Positions 21,477 through 31,790 of a stretch of 64,000 nucleotides of DNA are shown here, piece after piece. Where the stretch lies: NCBI GenBank assembly GCA_946811695.1, contig OX328123.1, positions 121,733,118 to 121,797,117 on the forward strand, in the 5' to 3' direction. The notes below the pieces were generated by a model, which was not told where the DNA came from, searched no databases, and saw only the letters and a list, made by a program, of their open reading frames with translations. Each line of letters opens with the position of its first letter. Positions within the stretch are counted from its first letter, which is position 1. Both the position numbers and the translations under genes were made by a program. The DNA comes from Gonocerus acuteangulatus (taxonomy: Eukaryota > Arthropoda > Insecta > Hemiptera > Coreidae).

Positions 21477-22199
21477 AAAGACGCTGTACTAAAATGGGTG
21501 TATAGATATATCTATAATGTCTAAAAAATATACATTGGAAGTGGAGAGCAGCTAATATTGTTTATACAAAAACGTAGATTTCTTTCTCGATTCAGCCATT
21601 GAACTTTTGATCTAAGTCTTGCTGTTAGGGCGGTGATGATCTAGTATTTTACCACCCGAAGATTTATCTTCAAGCCGCCACACCATGACACCTATTCACA
21701 ATGAAGACCACTTGACTTTGAAGAGTCGTTAGCGGAATTATCAGATATATAAAGCCATCGAAATAAAGAGGAAGTAGCCTCCTAGAGAGCACTAAATTGG
21801 CAGGAATGTGTAACTGTTGTAGTAGAACTAGACAAATCTATATGGGACAATGTATGCCCGCATAGGGGAGCGGTAGGCCCGCATACCTTTTGTAATCCAA
21901 TCCTCAGGCAGACAGTTGACCGGCAGCCACTCAACCCCAATTCATGTCTACTTACACTAACGACTCGACCTTCAATCAGAAATTACTATAATAAAAATTA
22001 AATACATTTAGACGATCTCTCTGTATGATCCCGTTGACAATTACACATTAGATAACCTACTATGCAGGTTGAGTGTAATTTTTGCTGCCCATGCCCCCCA
22101 ACCAAGAAACCAACCTGCAACCTTTCATAAGCAAAGCCCAACCTGATTTAGATAATCTAAAAATATCCATAGGAAGGAATGATGGCAATTTAAGAAGCG
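21477..22199. other. Unassigned DNA
   Basis: No coding sequence or repeat is recognised. A small inverted GGTATGCGGGCCTACC / ATGCCCGCAT pair lies near 21850-21890. Confidence 0.4.
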
Positions 22200-22450
22200 A
22201 GTTAACAAATCGATTATCGCCGTCATCATCTTCTTCGTATTAACCACATATTGCTCGGGATGGTGTTGGGGTACAATCAGTTGAGTTCGACAAAATGGCC
22301 CTTCCTTGCATCAATTCAGTCCTATTCCGGTCCATTTCTCTCTTCTCCAACGCCTTCCTTCCAAGTTATATAAGGCCTTCCTCTTGGTCTCCCTTGCTCC
22401 ACTGCGATTGATGCCATCCCCGAGGTTCTTTCTAGGCTCACTTCTAGGAT
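22200..22450 (-). pseudogene. Possible LINE 3' end (RTE-like C-terminus)
   Basis: On the minus strand a REGRPRGRP-like phrase with downstream W and R residues resembles the 'G-R-R-G-R-P-x-x-R-W' C-terminal motif of RTE/CR1-like LINE proteins, but the frame is poor. Confidence 0.3.
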
Positions 22451-22479
22451 GGTAACACTGGTCAACAAAATTTTGTCTG

Positions 22480-23690
22480 TAAAGAGGAAAACAATGGGTT
22501 GGTTCCGAGCGACTTATATTTGATGAGTTTAAATATCTTTACAAAACTTTTCCATCATCCAGGCTCTTAGAGTAACCAAATGAAAAACATTTTTCGTTCC
22601 TATATGTCATAGTGTTATGATATCTTAGCTGAAATTACATTAGCTGGCATAAAATGTATGTGTAGTAGATTTGCAGCTGTACTTCGCCTAAGCAACATCC
22701 CTTTCCATTTCCGATCAATGTCTTGATGGAAACGCCCCCCCTGTTCGACACTTATAGCCTCTAGGTTTTCAGGGAAGAAATATTAAATCCCATAATCTTG
22801 TAATTCTCAGTCATCTCACTGACAAGTTCTCTGTAGACCTGAAGTTTCCTTGAAAGTTCGTGACAACTTTTTTGAATGAAAATCATGCAGCTGCTTATTG
22901 CCTATTTAATTGTTTTTCAGATTGCGACAATCCTTAGGTTTCTCCTCAACGCCTAGAGACTGGAACACATACTCAACACTCACTTTACTGTGGTTTTCAG
23001 CCTTTCCATCTTGCGACGAATAATTCTGCTTTGATTTTACTTAAACCAAGATCCCGAACCAAATAATTTAAATCTTCCTGGGTTAGAAAATGAGGTTCAT
23101 TTATGGTGTCGTTTTCCGAAAAAGCTGGAACGTTCTCAACACAAGGAACACTTTGAAATACTTCAGTCAATGTTATGCCATCTGGAGGAGTTGGTATGAA
23201 AAGGCCTGGTCCTTGAAGCACGTGTGGAATTGGTGAATCCAAAGATGAATAAGTAACCATCTGTTAGGACTTCGAACATATTCCAGATACATTTGTCAAG
23301 CAGAAGTAACAGTCTGTCAAATGATCCTTAGGTTTCCGGCATTCAATAGGGAATGAGAAAGGCACATGATGGGATCCTTTAAGCCAGCCAGGTAATAGTG
23401 TTGGCACAAAAGATTTCCGGGGACCATGTCTTTTTCTGGTCGATTTTATTGTTAAAATAACAGTCATAAGCGGTTCTAACTGAAAAGGTACAATTTCGTC
23501 TCTCCACTTTTAAAGTGAGCTCACCACACATGGAACAGAACTTGTCTCTTCCACGTTCGAGACATGCACCATTCGTGAGGAATATGCCGTCGTTGTTTTT
23601 GTGAATACATAGACAACAATCACCAAACGAAGCCCTATTACGCTGGAACAGCAACATTGCAACCCCAACTTCTAACATATTCAGTAATTT
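22480..23690 (-). pseudogene. Family X protein relic (unnamed repetitive arthropod family)
   Basis: The minus strand encodes, in order, LEVGVAMLLFQRNRA, FCSMCGELTLKVERRN, PFSFPIECRKPKDHLTDCYF (frame-shifted), QEDLNYLVRDLGLSKIKAE, and near 22740 PENLEAISVEQGGRFHQDI. These match, in the same order, the second relic at 52108-54345 (CVELTFKSQRRN, REPKHHLSDCFFC, QQDLNDLIRHLNLSKQQ, PENLGAVSNQHGERFHQQI). I recognise this as a repetitive protein type common in insect and hydrozoan genomes, but I cannot name it or give a function. CxxC and DCxFC pairs suggest zinc binding. The middle is deleted and frames are broken. Confidence 0.7.
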
Positions 23691-23694
23691 GTTG

Positions 23695-24392
23695 CTAATT
23701 TGTTACACTATTTTCAAATTTGTTGCTCCGGGCGTTTCCGAGAAAACGTGGCTGTGCTACCGTAATATTACGCCAGCACAGCCACCCCCGTAACTTTTGA
23801 ACTAATTGTCTGACGAAATTCAGACTGGTACCATAATTTGTTGCTAATTTGTAGCTCTAGAATGACACCAATCACGAATTTGTCGCTCCGGGCGTTTCCG
23901 AGAAAACGTGGCTGTACTACCGTAATATTACGCCAGCACAGCCACCCCCGTAACTTTTGATCTAATTGTCTCACGAAATTCAGACTGGTACCATAATTTG
24001 TTGCTCTAGAATGACACCAATCACGAATTTGTCGCTCCAGCCGTTTCCGAGAAAACGTGGCTGTGCTACCGTAATATTACGCCAGCACAGCCACCCCCGT
24101 AACTTTTGATCTAATTGTCTCACGAAATTTAGACTGGTGCCATAATTTGTTGCTCTAGAATGACACCAATCACGAATTTGTCGCTCCAGCCGTTTCCGAG
24201 AAAACGTTGCCGTGCTAGCGTAATATTACGCCAGCACAGCCATCCCCGTAACTTTTGATCTAATTGTCTGACGAAATTCAGACTGGTACCATAATTTGTT
24301 GCTCTAGAATGACACCAATCACGAATTTGTCGCTCCAGCCGTTTCCGAGAAAACGTGGCTGTGCTACCGTAATATTACGCCAGCACGGCAAC
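23695..24392 (-). repeat. Tandem array 1 of 149/160-bp units with TAATATTAC hairpins
   Basis: TAATATTAC occurs at 23763, 23923, 24072, 24221 and 24370, giving spacings of 160, 149, 149 and 149 bp. In most units the arms are GTGGCTGTGCT-type sequence and its inverse (11 bp), closed by a loop holding the nonanucleotide. Units also hold iteron-like GCAACAAATT repeats. The array is in minus orientation relative to array 2 and runs directly into the family X relic at its left edge through a diverged half unit. Its right edge at about 24392 is abrupt. Confidence 0.95.
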
Positions 24393-25230
24393 GGCATGTG
24401 CGAATGCATTCCTAAGAGCACATTTCTTAGATCTTCCTAATCTCATTGGAAAATTGGAATGGTCAACACTGGAGCTAAAAGATGCTATGAAATACTCCCC
24501 TATGACGTCTTGTGACATAAACGGGTGTATCTTTATCTTTTTCAGCTTTTATGACTGTTCTCTAAGACAACAGAAAGAATTTCGCCGTCGAAAACCTAGG
24601 CACCTATATGGTAGTTTACTGTAACAAGGGGTAATACCTATTTTAGTTTCATATTTTCCCTTCTAAATTTTTACAAGATTTAATTATTTCATTTTTAACT
24701 TAGTTAAATACCCTTCTATAGGCAGTGAAATTCTTCCTGATGTTCTTTAGAAGTTGGAACTCTTTAGCAGAAAAATTAAAAATCTCCTTTAAATAATTGT
24801 TTTGATTTATGTTCTTATTTATGTTTTTTATTAATGTATGTTTTATTGTATAATTTAATTTATTTTTCTTTCTTTTTTTTAAACATCGTTTTTTTATAAA
24901 ATGTATTTTATTTAAATAAATTTCATTCACTTTGTTTTTTTAAATAAATATTTTGTTGAATATTTGGCCTACTTATTCTTTTTTTTAAAATAATAACTTA
25001 TATTTCATCATTTTTATTTGCTCATCTTTTTTTTTCGTTTCGAATGTTATTTATTGTTTATTTTTATGTCACTATATATACATATTTATTGATGAATTAT
25101 AAATTAACCAAATTATTAATGATAATAATATAATAGGTTAAACTTATTCTTCGTACCTATTGAAACAATTTTATCACCTAAAAAAACCTAAAATGGATTT
25201 TTAAATAAAAACCTAAAAAAGTCCGACTCG
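24393..25230. other. AT-rich DNA without recognisable features
   Basis: Strongly AT-rich, with Lys/Asn-rich chance open frames. No repeat structure is recognised. Confidence 0.5.
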
Positions 25231-25259
25231 CAGGAACTGCGTCATCTTAGCGCGGTTCC

Positions 25260-25296
<37 letters not shown>

Positions 25297-25600
25297 GGCA
25301 CATCTACATCTAGGTCATTAACGCCTACATCCAGGGTGTAGCGAGGAATTTCACCAGCGAGCCGTGGGATGATAAAATTCCTGCCGGAGGTTGGGAATCG
25401 AACCCACCATCTCCCGCTTATGAATCCAAGGCGCTAGCCATTAGACCACGGGAGACCCCGGTTCCTGTTCATATCCCTATTCTCATTTGAAAAGCATAGA
25501 ATAGAAACAGATAATATTTTCCTGGGCCTTTGTTCAAAGGGTTTTATGGCTATACCTGGGGTCAGGTCCGCAAGACCCTAGAATCCTCTTCTACCGATAC
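25231..25600 (-). repeat. Dispersed repeat family 3, copy split by a SINE
   Basis: Read on the minus strand, 25600-25466 followed by 25259-25231 matches 49480-49655: TGTTTCTATT, CAAATGAGAATAGGG, AACAGGAACCGCGCTAAGATG. The SINE at 25260-25458 interrupts it. Confidence 0.6.
25260..25458 (-). mobile_element. tRNA-derived SINE with 7-bp target duplication
   Basis: From 25458 on the minus strand: GGGGTCTCCCGTGGTCTAAT (A-box region), GGTTCGATTCCC (B-box), GGCAGGAATTTTATCATCC, CGCTACACCCTGGATGTAGG, and a poly-A tail of more than 30 bases. CGGTTCC flanks it at 25253-25259 and 25459-25465. It is the same SINE family as 48981-49144 and as the mirrored halves in the palindrome. Confidence 0.9.
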
Positions 25601-25930
25601 TTCATTTCATACGTTTCAATGAATTGGAAAATATCAAATATTTTCACACATTCCTGTGTTCTTTTACTATAGTAATAATTCTACAGATAAAATCAATTAA
25701 AAAATAAAATAAAAAAACCAACAGCATAAAGGCAATTGAAAATATTCAAAAGACGTCAACGAATCTTTTTCTCTTGGCAAGCTATATTTCTAACAATGAA
25801 TTGTTTTTCTTATTTTGCCTAATCTGTTTTATTGTAAAATACATTATCCAACTATAAGCAATTAAAAAATAACAAGGAATAAAAACAGACAAAAAGAACA
25901 GTTCGAATAAGCAAAATCAATTACTTCAAT
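25601..25930. other. Unassigned AT-rich DNA
   Basis: No gene or repeat boundary is recognised. Confidence 0.4.
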
Positions 25931-26691
25931 GTTTTAAGCACTTATTTCTCCGATTGACATCGCCTAATCAAAACTTTCATCAGAACCTTTTTTGTAGAGC
26001 ATTTAGTAAGCTTTCTAATGGTATTGTTTCGTTTACCAAATTCTTAACCTTTTTCGAGATATTAAAGAAAATATACAAAGTTACCAAAACTTTTTATGTC
26101 TGTTAATAAAATATTTTATTCTAACCCTTCCTTAACTCCAAACGTAACCAAAATTTCAACATATTAGTTTTAATGAAAGTAGAGCATGCAGAAAATGTTT
26201 CAACTGATTCCCATGATTCTAAGTACCCAAACCAAACACGGTATTCAAAAACTATTTTTCCAATTTTCTCGAAAACGGTTAAAGCTATCGCCTTGAAAAT
26301 GGTTTCATTCGTTTTCCTAGCCCAAGAAGCCTATAAAGAGTACTTACAAGCTTATGAACTCAAAAACGTAAGCGTTACGATTTTTTCTGCGCGAATTTCG
26401 CCCCAAACTCCATCTTCCAGTGGGCGGATTTTGCTGGTTAACGAACTTGACCTTTCATATTGGACGACTGATTTTTGTACCAAATTTCATCAAAATCGGA
26501 CCATTCGTCTTCGACCTAGAGAGCGAACAGACAAATATATATACAAATTTGAACCACCGTTATTTTCGGTCTCTAGGGGTTCTGAAACGCGAAATTTTCT
26601 TGTCGGCACTTCCAGATTGTTTCATTGTATCAACCTTATAAGCGGGGTTCCTCCCTATGGGGGAGGGAGGAACCGCGCTAAAAGGCCTATT
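25931..26691 (+). mobile_element. Helentron-like element, family H2, most complete copy
   Basis: It starts TTTTAAGCACTTATTTCTCC and contains GACATCGCC, TCTGTTAATAAAATATTTTA, GGTTAACGAACTTGACC, a CAAATTTCATCAAAATCGG phrase and a short TA tract. It ends in a hairpin of GGTTCCTCCCT and AGGGAGGAACC (11-bp stem) followed by GCGCTAAAA. The two ends are imperfect inverse copies (TTTTAAGCAC versus TTTTAGCGC). A 3' hairpin, internal TA tract and T-rich 5' end resemble H1. The long open frame at 26173-26781 crosses the element and has no family match. Confidence 0.65.
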
Positions 26692-27099
26692 TTTTTAACC
26701 TACCTATTGAAAACATTTTTATCACCTAAAATTTTAAATAAAAACCTAAAAAGACCTCTTATGCCTGTTGCAAAAACCTAATTGGGTGCTTATTTTATCC
26801 TAAAACTCCGGTCCCTAGTAGTAATCTATGAATGACTTATAAATAAATAAAAATCACAGCCTTTATATTTATTTAATTAAAATATGAATAAGTGCTGCAT
26901 AAATAATGTAAGAATTATTAAAATTTGTTTACTGATTTTGCGGATGATCAAGTCGTTACTTCTCCAGATGTGGATTCTGGAGTTGGAGTAATAAATGTCG
27001 CTATCAGAATAATCAAGGAAAGTGGTCAGGAGATTAACCCAATGATTCCTCGGCTATTATTATTATTATTGATAAGGGAAATTTAGTGAAGGGAAAGCT
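26692..27099. other. Unassigned AT-rich DNA
   Basis: Nothing recognised; a short (ATT)n run lies at 27056-27072. Confidence 0.4.
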
Positions 27100-27370
27100 T
27101 TTTTTCAAGCGAAATTCGCGCGAAAATAATCGCAATACTTACATTTTTGAGCTCATTTTCTTGCAGGTACTTACTCGTTTAATAGGTTTCTTAAAATAGA
27201 AAACGAATGAAACCATTTTTAAGACAATATCTGTAACCGTTTTTGAGAAAAGTGGAACAAATGTTTCTGTAACTCATTTCTTTGGTGGGTACTTAGAATC
27301 ATAAGATTTAATTTAAATATTTTCTACAACTTTGAAATTCACCTAAACAAAGATGTTTAAATTTCGCTTA
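27100..27370 (-). mobile_element. H2 fragment, internal part
   Basis: The minus strand matches the H2 segment at about 26215-26410: TTCTAAGTACCCA, TCTCAAAAACGGTTA, AATGGTTTCATTCGTTTTC and GCGCGAATTTCG. Both ends of the element are missing. Confidence 0.7.
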
Positions 27371-27766
27371 CATTTTGAGTTACGTATTCGAGAAAATTAT
27401 TAAGGGATGCCCCGTAAATGTGTAATCAAATTTTGAGAATGGATAGTACACTTCAAAAGGAACAGGGAAGTTTAATATAAAGTATGGTTCGAATCTCAGT
27501 AAGGGAGATATTATACTTTTTCTGTTTTCTTAAAGATTGCTTATTTTTTTACAAACAAAGCTAAAGTAGGCTCCGTCCGAGTTGGTCGGACAGAAAAGCA
27601 AATGATACCCGGAGGTTTAGTTTCAAAGCTGCTAAGGGAATTCATACATTCAGGGATTTGCATACTTCAACTACCTATCTTTATATTAGGTATTTACATT
27701 ACCTTTATACCTCATGTATAACAGACCTGTGTATATATGGTATATATATATATGAATATACATATA

Positions 27767-27819
<53 letters not shown>

Positions 27820-27908
27820 TTTTAGAGTTCTTTGCTGGGGAGAATTAACGGTCGATTGGGTCCTATTTCGCATAAATCCCATTCTGCTTCGTCAGACAGT
27901 TGTCCATG

Positions 27909-27970
<62 letters not shown>

Positions 27971-28084
27971 TCCTCCTTACAGTAACCCTGCAAGAAGGGA
28001 GTTTATTTTTGTCTGCAAGTCTCATGCAATAAATACCATACCACTTGCATTTGTATATTAACAATATATATATATAGTATATAG

Positions 28085-28127
<43 letters not shown>

Positions 28128-28144
28128 CGACCGACGTCGATTGT
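27371..28144. other. Region with three (TA)n tracts, otherwise unassigned
   Basis: TA tracts lie at about 27735-27814, 27910-27964 and 28066-28127. The short segments between them have no recognisable coding content. Confidence 0.6.
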
Positions 28145-28998
28145 TTTTTTTTTTTGTTTTTTGGACAAATCTAAATATGATTCTAAAATCTACATTAAAT
28201 TTCCGATTAGAAACACCCGTTCTTGAAATATTGCCATGTAAATTAGGATTTTCAAAATGTCCTCCTTTCTGTTGCCTACAAATATAAGCTCGACGACAGG
28301 GCTATACGGAGGACGTCTTGTCTCTGGGTCTTCATGAGCTGGCGCTGCTTACGGATCCTATTGATGAGTTCAATTATGTTTAGAATAATTATTGTAATTA
28401 TTTTCAATATGTTCTTCTATCATATTTCTCCACCCTTAATGAGAGCAAAAAGAGTGTGAACGTAGTGTGGGAAGGATGAGACACCACAATTATCGTGTAA
28501 AATTAGAGAATGTGCTTAGAATGGCTCCTTCACGCTAAAGCACATTTACTGGTTTTGACTTACGAATCAGTAAAAATTAGATTCAAATAACTTTTTTTGA
28601 AACAACGAGATAGCACATTTAAGCTTATTAAAAAAGGCAACCTTTAAGACGGAGATAAAACCTGTAAGTCTACAAATAGCTGATCAAGAAAATATTGACT
28701 AATTGAAGAAAACACTAAAATCAATAGTTCATATATGGCTCTTAGTATAGCTTCTAATTTACAAGTCAATATTTCACTAACGGGTGTTTCTTATTAGGCA
28801 AATATAATGTAAATCCTAAAAATGTGGTTTTTATTTACGATAAGATAACCAGAAATCCGTGTTTTTCTTTGTTTGTTTTTTTTTTTTTTTTAAGATAGAC
28901 AAAATGTTCAGATAGAACGTTCATTTCTGCTCCTCTGAACTACAAATGAGGTGCAGAATAAACCCCTAAAGTTATGACATCTGAATGCGGGACACCCT
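28145..28998. mobile_element. Inverted-repeat element plus a CAGGGTGTCCC terminus
   Basis: GATTAGAAACACCCGTTCTTG at 28203-28223 is inverted as TAACGGGTGTTTCTTATTAGG near 28778, with flanking ACATTAAATTT / AAATATAATGT blocks, so 28150-28900 is a fold-back element. At 28981-28998 a separate terminus, CAGGGTGTCCCGCATTC on the minus strand, begins another MITE-like piece that runs down to about 28900. Confidence 0.5.
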
Positions 28999-29382
28999 GC
29001 ATAAAGAGACAGATGTGTGAAAAAAAAAAAAATTAATCGGACCGGGTTTATTTTTATTATCTGGTAGAAAGAATCGATGCAGATTTGAAGAACTTTTTTA
29101 AAACGTCTTTCACAAGAAGAATCTTAATTAAAACGTTCCTTATAAAAGTGCTAAAAGACACATCATAGTAATACACAGGTCGTAAAATAATATCAGAAAA
29201 ATACCTTTTCGGTTTATGTTTGAACGTAAAAAATGGTAGAAACATCAGTTTTGCGTTAGTTTGAATTTTAAAAGGTTAATCCGTCGTGTTATATAGTTTA
29301 ATCCGCAAACGTGAAGGCAAATACCTAGAGACCTTCATTTGTAAGATATCAATTTTTCATCAGCTCTACGTAGGTGAAGGAT

Positions 29383-29435
<53 letters not shown>

Positions 29436-29440
29436 TATGT
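28999..29440. other. Unassigned DNA with a long poly-A run
   Basis: A run of about 49 A residues lies at 29385-29433, next to the start of array 2. It could be a retroposon tail, but no body is recognised on either side. Confidence 0.5.
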
Positions 29441-29444
29441 AGTA

Positions 29445-30900
29445 TCTTGAGGCTATTGTAGCAACGATTTTTGGAAACGACTGGAGCAACAAATTCGTGA
29501 TTGTTCTCAATCCAGAGCAACAAATTATGGCACCAGTCAAAATTTCGTCGGACAATTAGATGAAAAGTTACGGGGGTGGCTGTGCTGGCGTAATATTACG
29601 CTAGCACAGCCAAGTTTTCTCGGAAACGGCTGAAGCGACAAATTCGTGATTAGTGTCAATCTAGAGCAACAAATTATGGTACCAGTCTGAATTTCGTGAG
29701 ACAATTAGTTCAAAAGTTACGGGGGTGGCTGTGCTGGCGTAATATTACGGTAGCACAGCCACGTTTTCTCGGAAACGGCTGGAGCGACAAATTCGTGATT
29801 GGTGTCATTCTAGAGCAACAAATTATGGTACCAGTCTGAATTTCGTCAGACAATTAGATCAAAAGTTACGGGGGTGGCTGTGCTGGCGTAATATTACGGT
29901 AGCACATCCACATTTTCTCGGAAACGGCTGGAGCGACAAATTCGTGATTGGTGTCATTCTAGAGCAACAAATTAGCAACAAATTCTGGTACCAATCTGAA
30001 TTTCGTCAGACAATTAGATCAAAAGTTACGGGGGTGGCTGTGCTGGCGTAATATTACGATAGCACAGCCACGTTTTCTCGGAAACGGCTGGAGCGACAAA
30101 TTCGTGATTGGTGTCATTCTAGAGCAACAAATTAGCAACAAATTCTGGTACCAATCTGAATTTCGTGAGACAATTAGATGAAAAGTTACGGGGGTGGCTG
30201 TGCTGGCGTAATATTACGGTAGCACAGCCACGTTTTCTCGGAAACGGCTGGAGCGACAAATTCGTGATTGGTGTCATTCTAGAGCAACAAATTAGCAACA
30301 AATTCTGGTACCATTCTGAATTTCGTGAGACAATTAGATCAAAAGTTACGGGGGTGGCTGTGCTGGCGTAATATTACGGTAGCACAGCCACGTTTTCTCG
30401 GAAACGGCTGGAGCGACAAATTCGTGATTGGTGTCATTCTAGAGCAACAAATTAGCAACAAATTCTGGTACCAATCTGAATTTCGTCAGACAATTAGATC
30501 AAAAGTTACAGGGGTGGCTGTGCTGGCGTAATATTACGGTAGCACAGCCACGTTTTCTCGGAAACGGCTGGAGCGACAAATTCGTGATTGGTGTCATTCT
30601 AGAGCAACAAATTCTGGTACAAATCTGAATTTCGTGAGACAATTAGATCAAAAGTTACGGGGGTGGCTGTGCTGGCGCAATATTACGGTAGCACAGCCAC
30701 GTTTTCTCGGAAACGGCTGGAGCGACAAATTCGTGATTGGTTTCATTCTAGAGCAACAAATTCTGGTACCAATCTGAATTTCGTCAGACAATTAGATCAA
30801 AAGTTACGGGGGTGGCTGTTCTGGCGTAATATGACGCTAGCATAGCCACGTTTTCTCGGAAACGGCTGGAGCAACAAATTTGAAAATAGTGCAACAAATT
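29445..30900 (+). repeat. Tandem array 2 of 149/160-bp units with TAATATTAC hairpins
   Basis: The nonanucleotide TAATATTAC, or a one-base variant, occurs at 29591, 29740, 29889, 30049, 30209, 30369, 30529, 30678 and 30827, with spacings of 149, 149, 160, 160, 160, 160, 149 and 149 bp. In the second unit the stem is 29725-29735 (GTGGCTGTGCT) with 29752-29762 (AGCACAGCCAC), and the 16-nt loop is GGCG-TAATATTAC-GGT. The 160-bp units have an extra 11-bp TAGCAACAAAT. The periodic 60-68-codon open frames are a by-product of the repeat. The right edge joins the same half unit as array 1. Confidence 0.95.
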
Positions 30901-30970
30901 ACTGAGTATGTTAGAAGTTGGGGTTGCAATGTTGCTGTTCCAGCGTAATAGAGCTACCAAACGAAGTCGA
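30901..30970 (+). pseudogene. Family X 5' scrap at the edge of array 2
   Basis: GAAGTTGGGGTTGCAATGTT and the following bases match the inverse of 23685-23625, encoding LEVGVAMLLFQRNRA, and then diverge. It is the counterpart of the flank of array 1. Confidence 0.75.
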
Positions 30971-31159
30971 TTGTTGACTCAACGGACAGAAATATAAATG
31001 TAAAATACTGCTAACCAGCTTATTATACACCACAAATGCTAATGAACAGGGGAAGAATTATTTTTAAAATTAAAAATAAAATGGTGGGTGATGCAAATTT
31101 TCTGACTTCAGTTTTGGAATCAGCAGATGACAATAAATCAAAAACACCTGAAACCATTT

Positions 31160-31790
31160 ACTAAAAACATTGTTGACCATTGTTATTATCGGCATAATTT
31201 CGAGTTTCGCCCTGATAGAGCATCTCCATTTCTTGGATATAACTTCTGTGTCTTGAGGTGAGGATCCATGGCACTAATGAGGAGGAAATTATATGCAGGA
31301 ACACTAATTTGTAGACTAACATACTCGTCTCTGTAGAACGCCTTTTTCTTTTGAGGAAGGGTCTTTGGATGGCGTGGAACAATCTTCCAGCTACTCCTAG
31401 TTTAGGGTATACTTTCGACGATATACCCACTTTCCTTCTTAAATAGTTATCTAAGTATTTAAAATCTTGGGCCCAATCCAAGGTTTTCACCTTCAGCTTC
31501 AAGTGGCTCATTAATCTGAGAGGTTGTCTACCTTTTTTTCAAGCTTTTTGTTTTCCTCGGGTTGCAATCCAGTTTACTACCCTCGTTTATTGTTGTAAGC
31601 ATATGTATTTTTGGGCAGGCCTCGTTCATTAGCAGCTATTAAGACGAAGTCTTCAGCAAATGCGAAAAGCGTAAAAGATTGTAAACGATTAAGTTCCTTC
31701 ATATGAGTTGAAAGTTCAACAATATAGGTTTAGATAAAATCAGCGCCTAGGGCCAATATGAAGAGTAGAATAGGGGACAGTAAATCAGTA
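31160..31790 (-). pseudogene. LINE reverse transcriptase relic
   Basis: On the minus strand an AFADDF-like box near 31650 is followed by a TINEGSKLDCNPRKTK-like segment, then VKTLDWAQDFKYLDNYL, HAIQRPFLKRKRRSTETSML and SRHRSYIQEMEML. This order (ADD box, cysteine-poor connector, FKYLG-like motif, 'thumb') is typical of RTE-group LINE proteins. Frames are broken and both ends missing. Confidence 0.7.

Noticed and set aside
26173..26781. 202-codon open frame as a real gene
   Set aside because: It spans an H2 element from end to end, including the terminal hairpin, and the same sequence in other H2 copies is not open.
30165..30531. Repeated 68-codon open frames (MRQLDQKLRGWLCWRN...) in array 2
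   Set aside because: They recur with the array period and arise because the unit happens to lack stops in that frame. There is no start context, and the frame runs straight through the hairpin arms.
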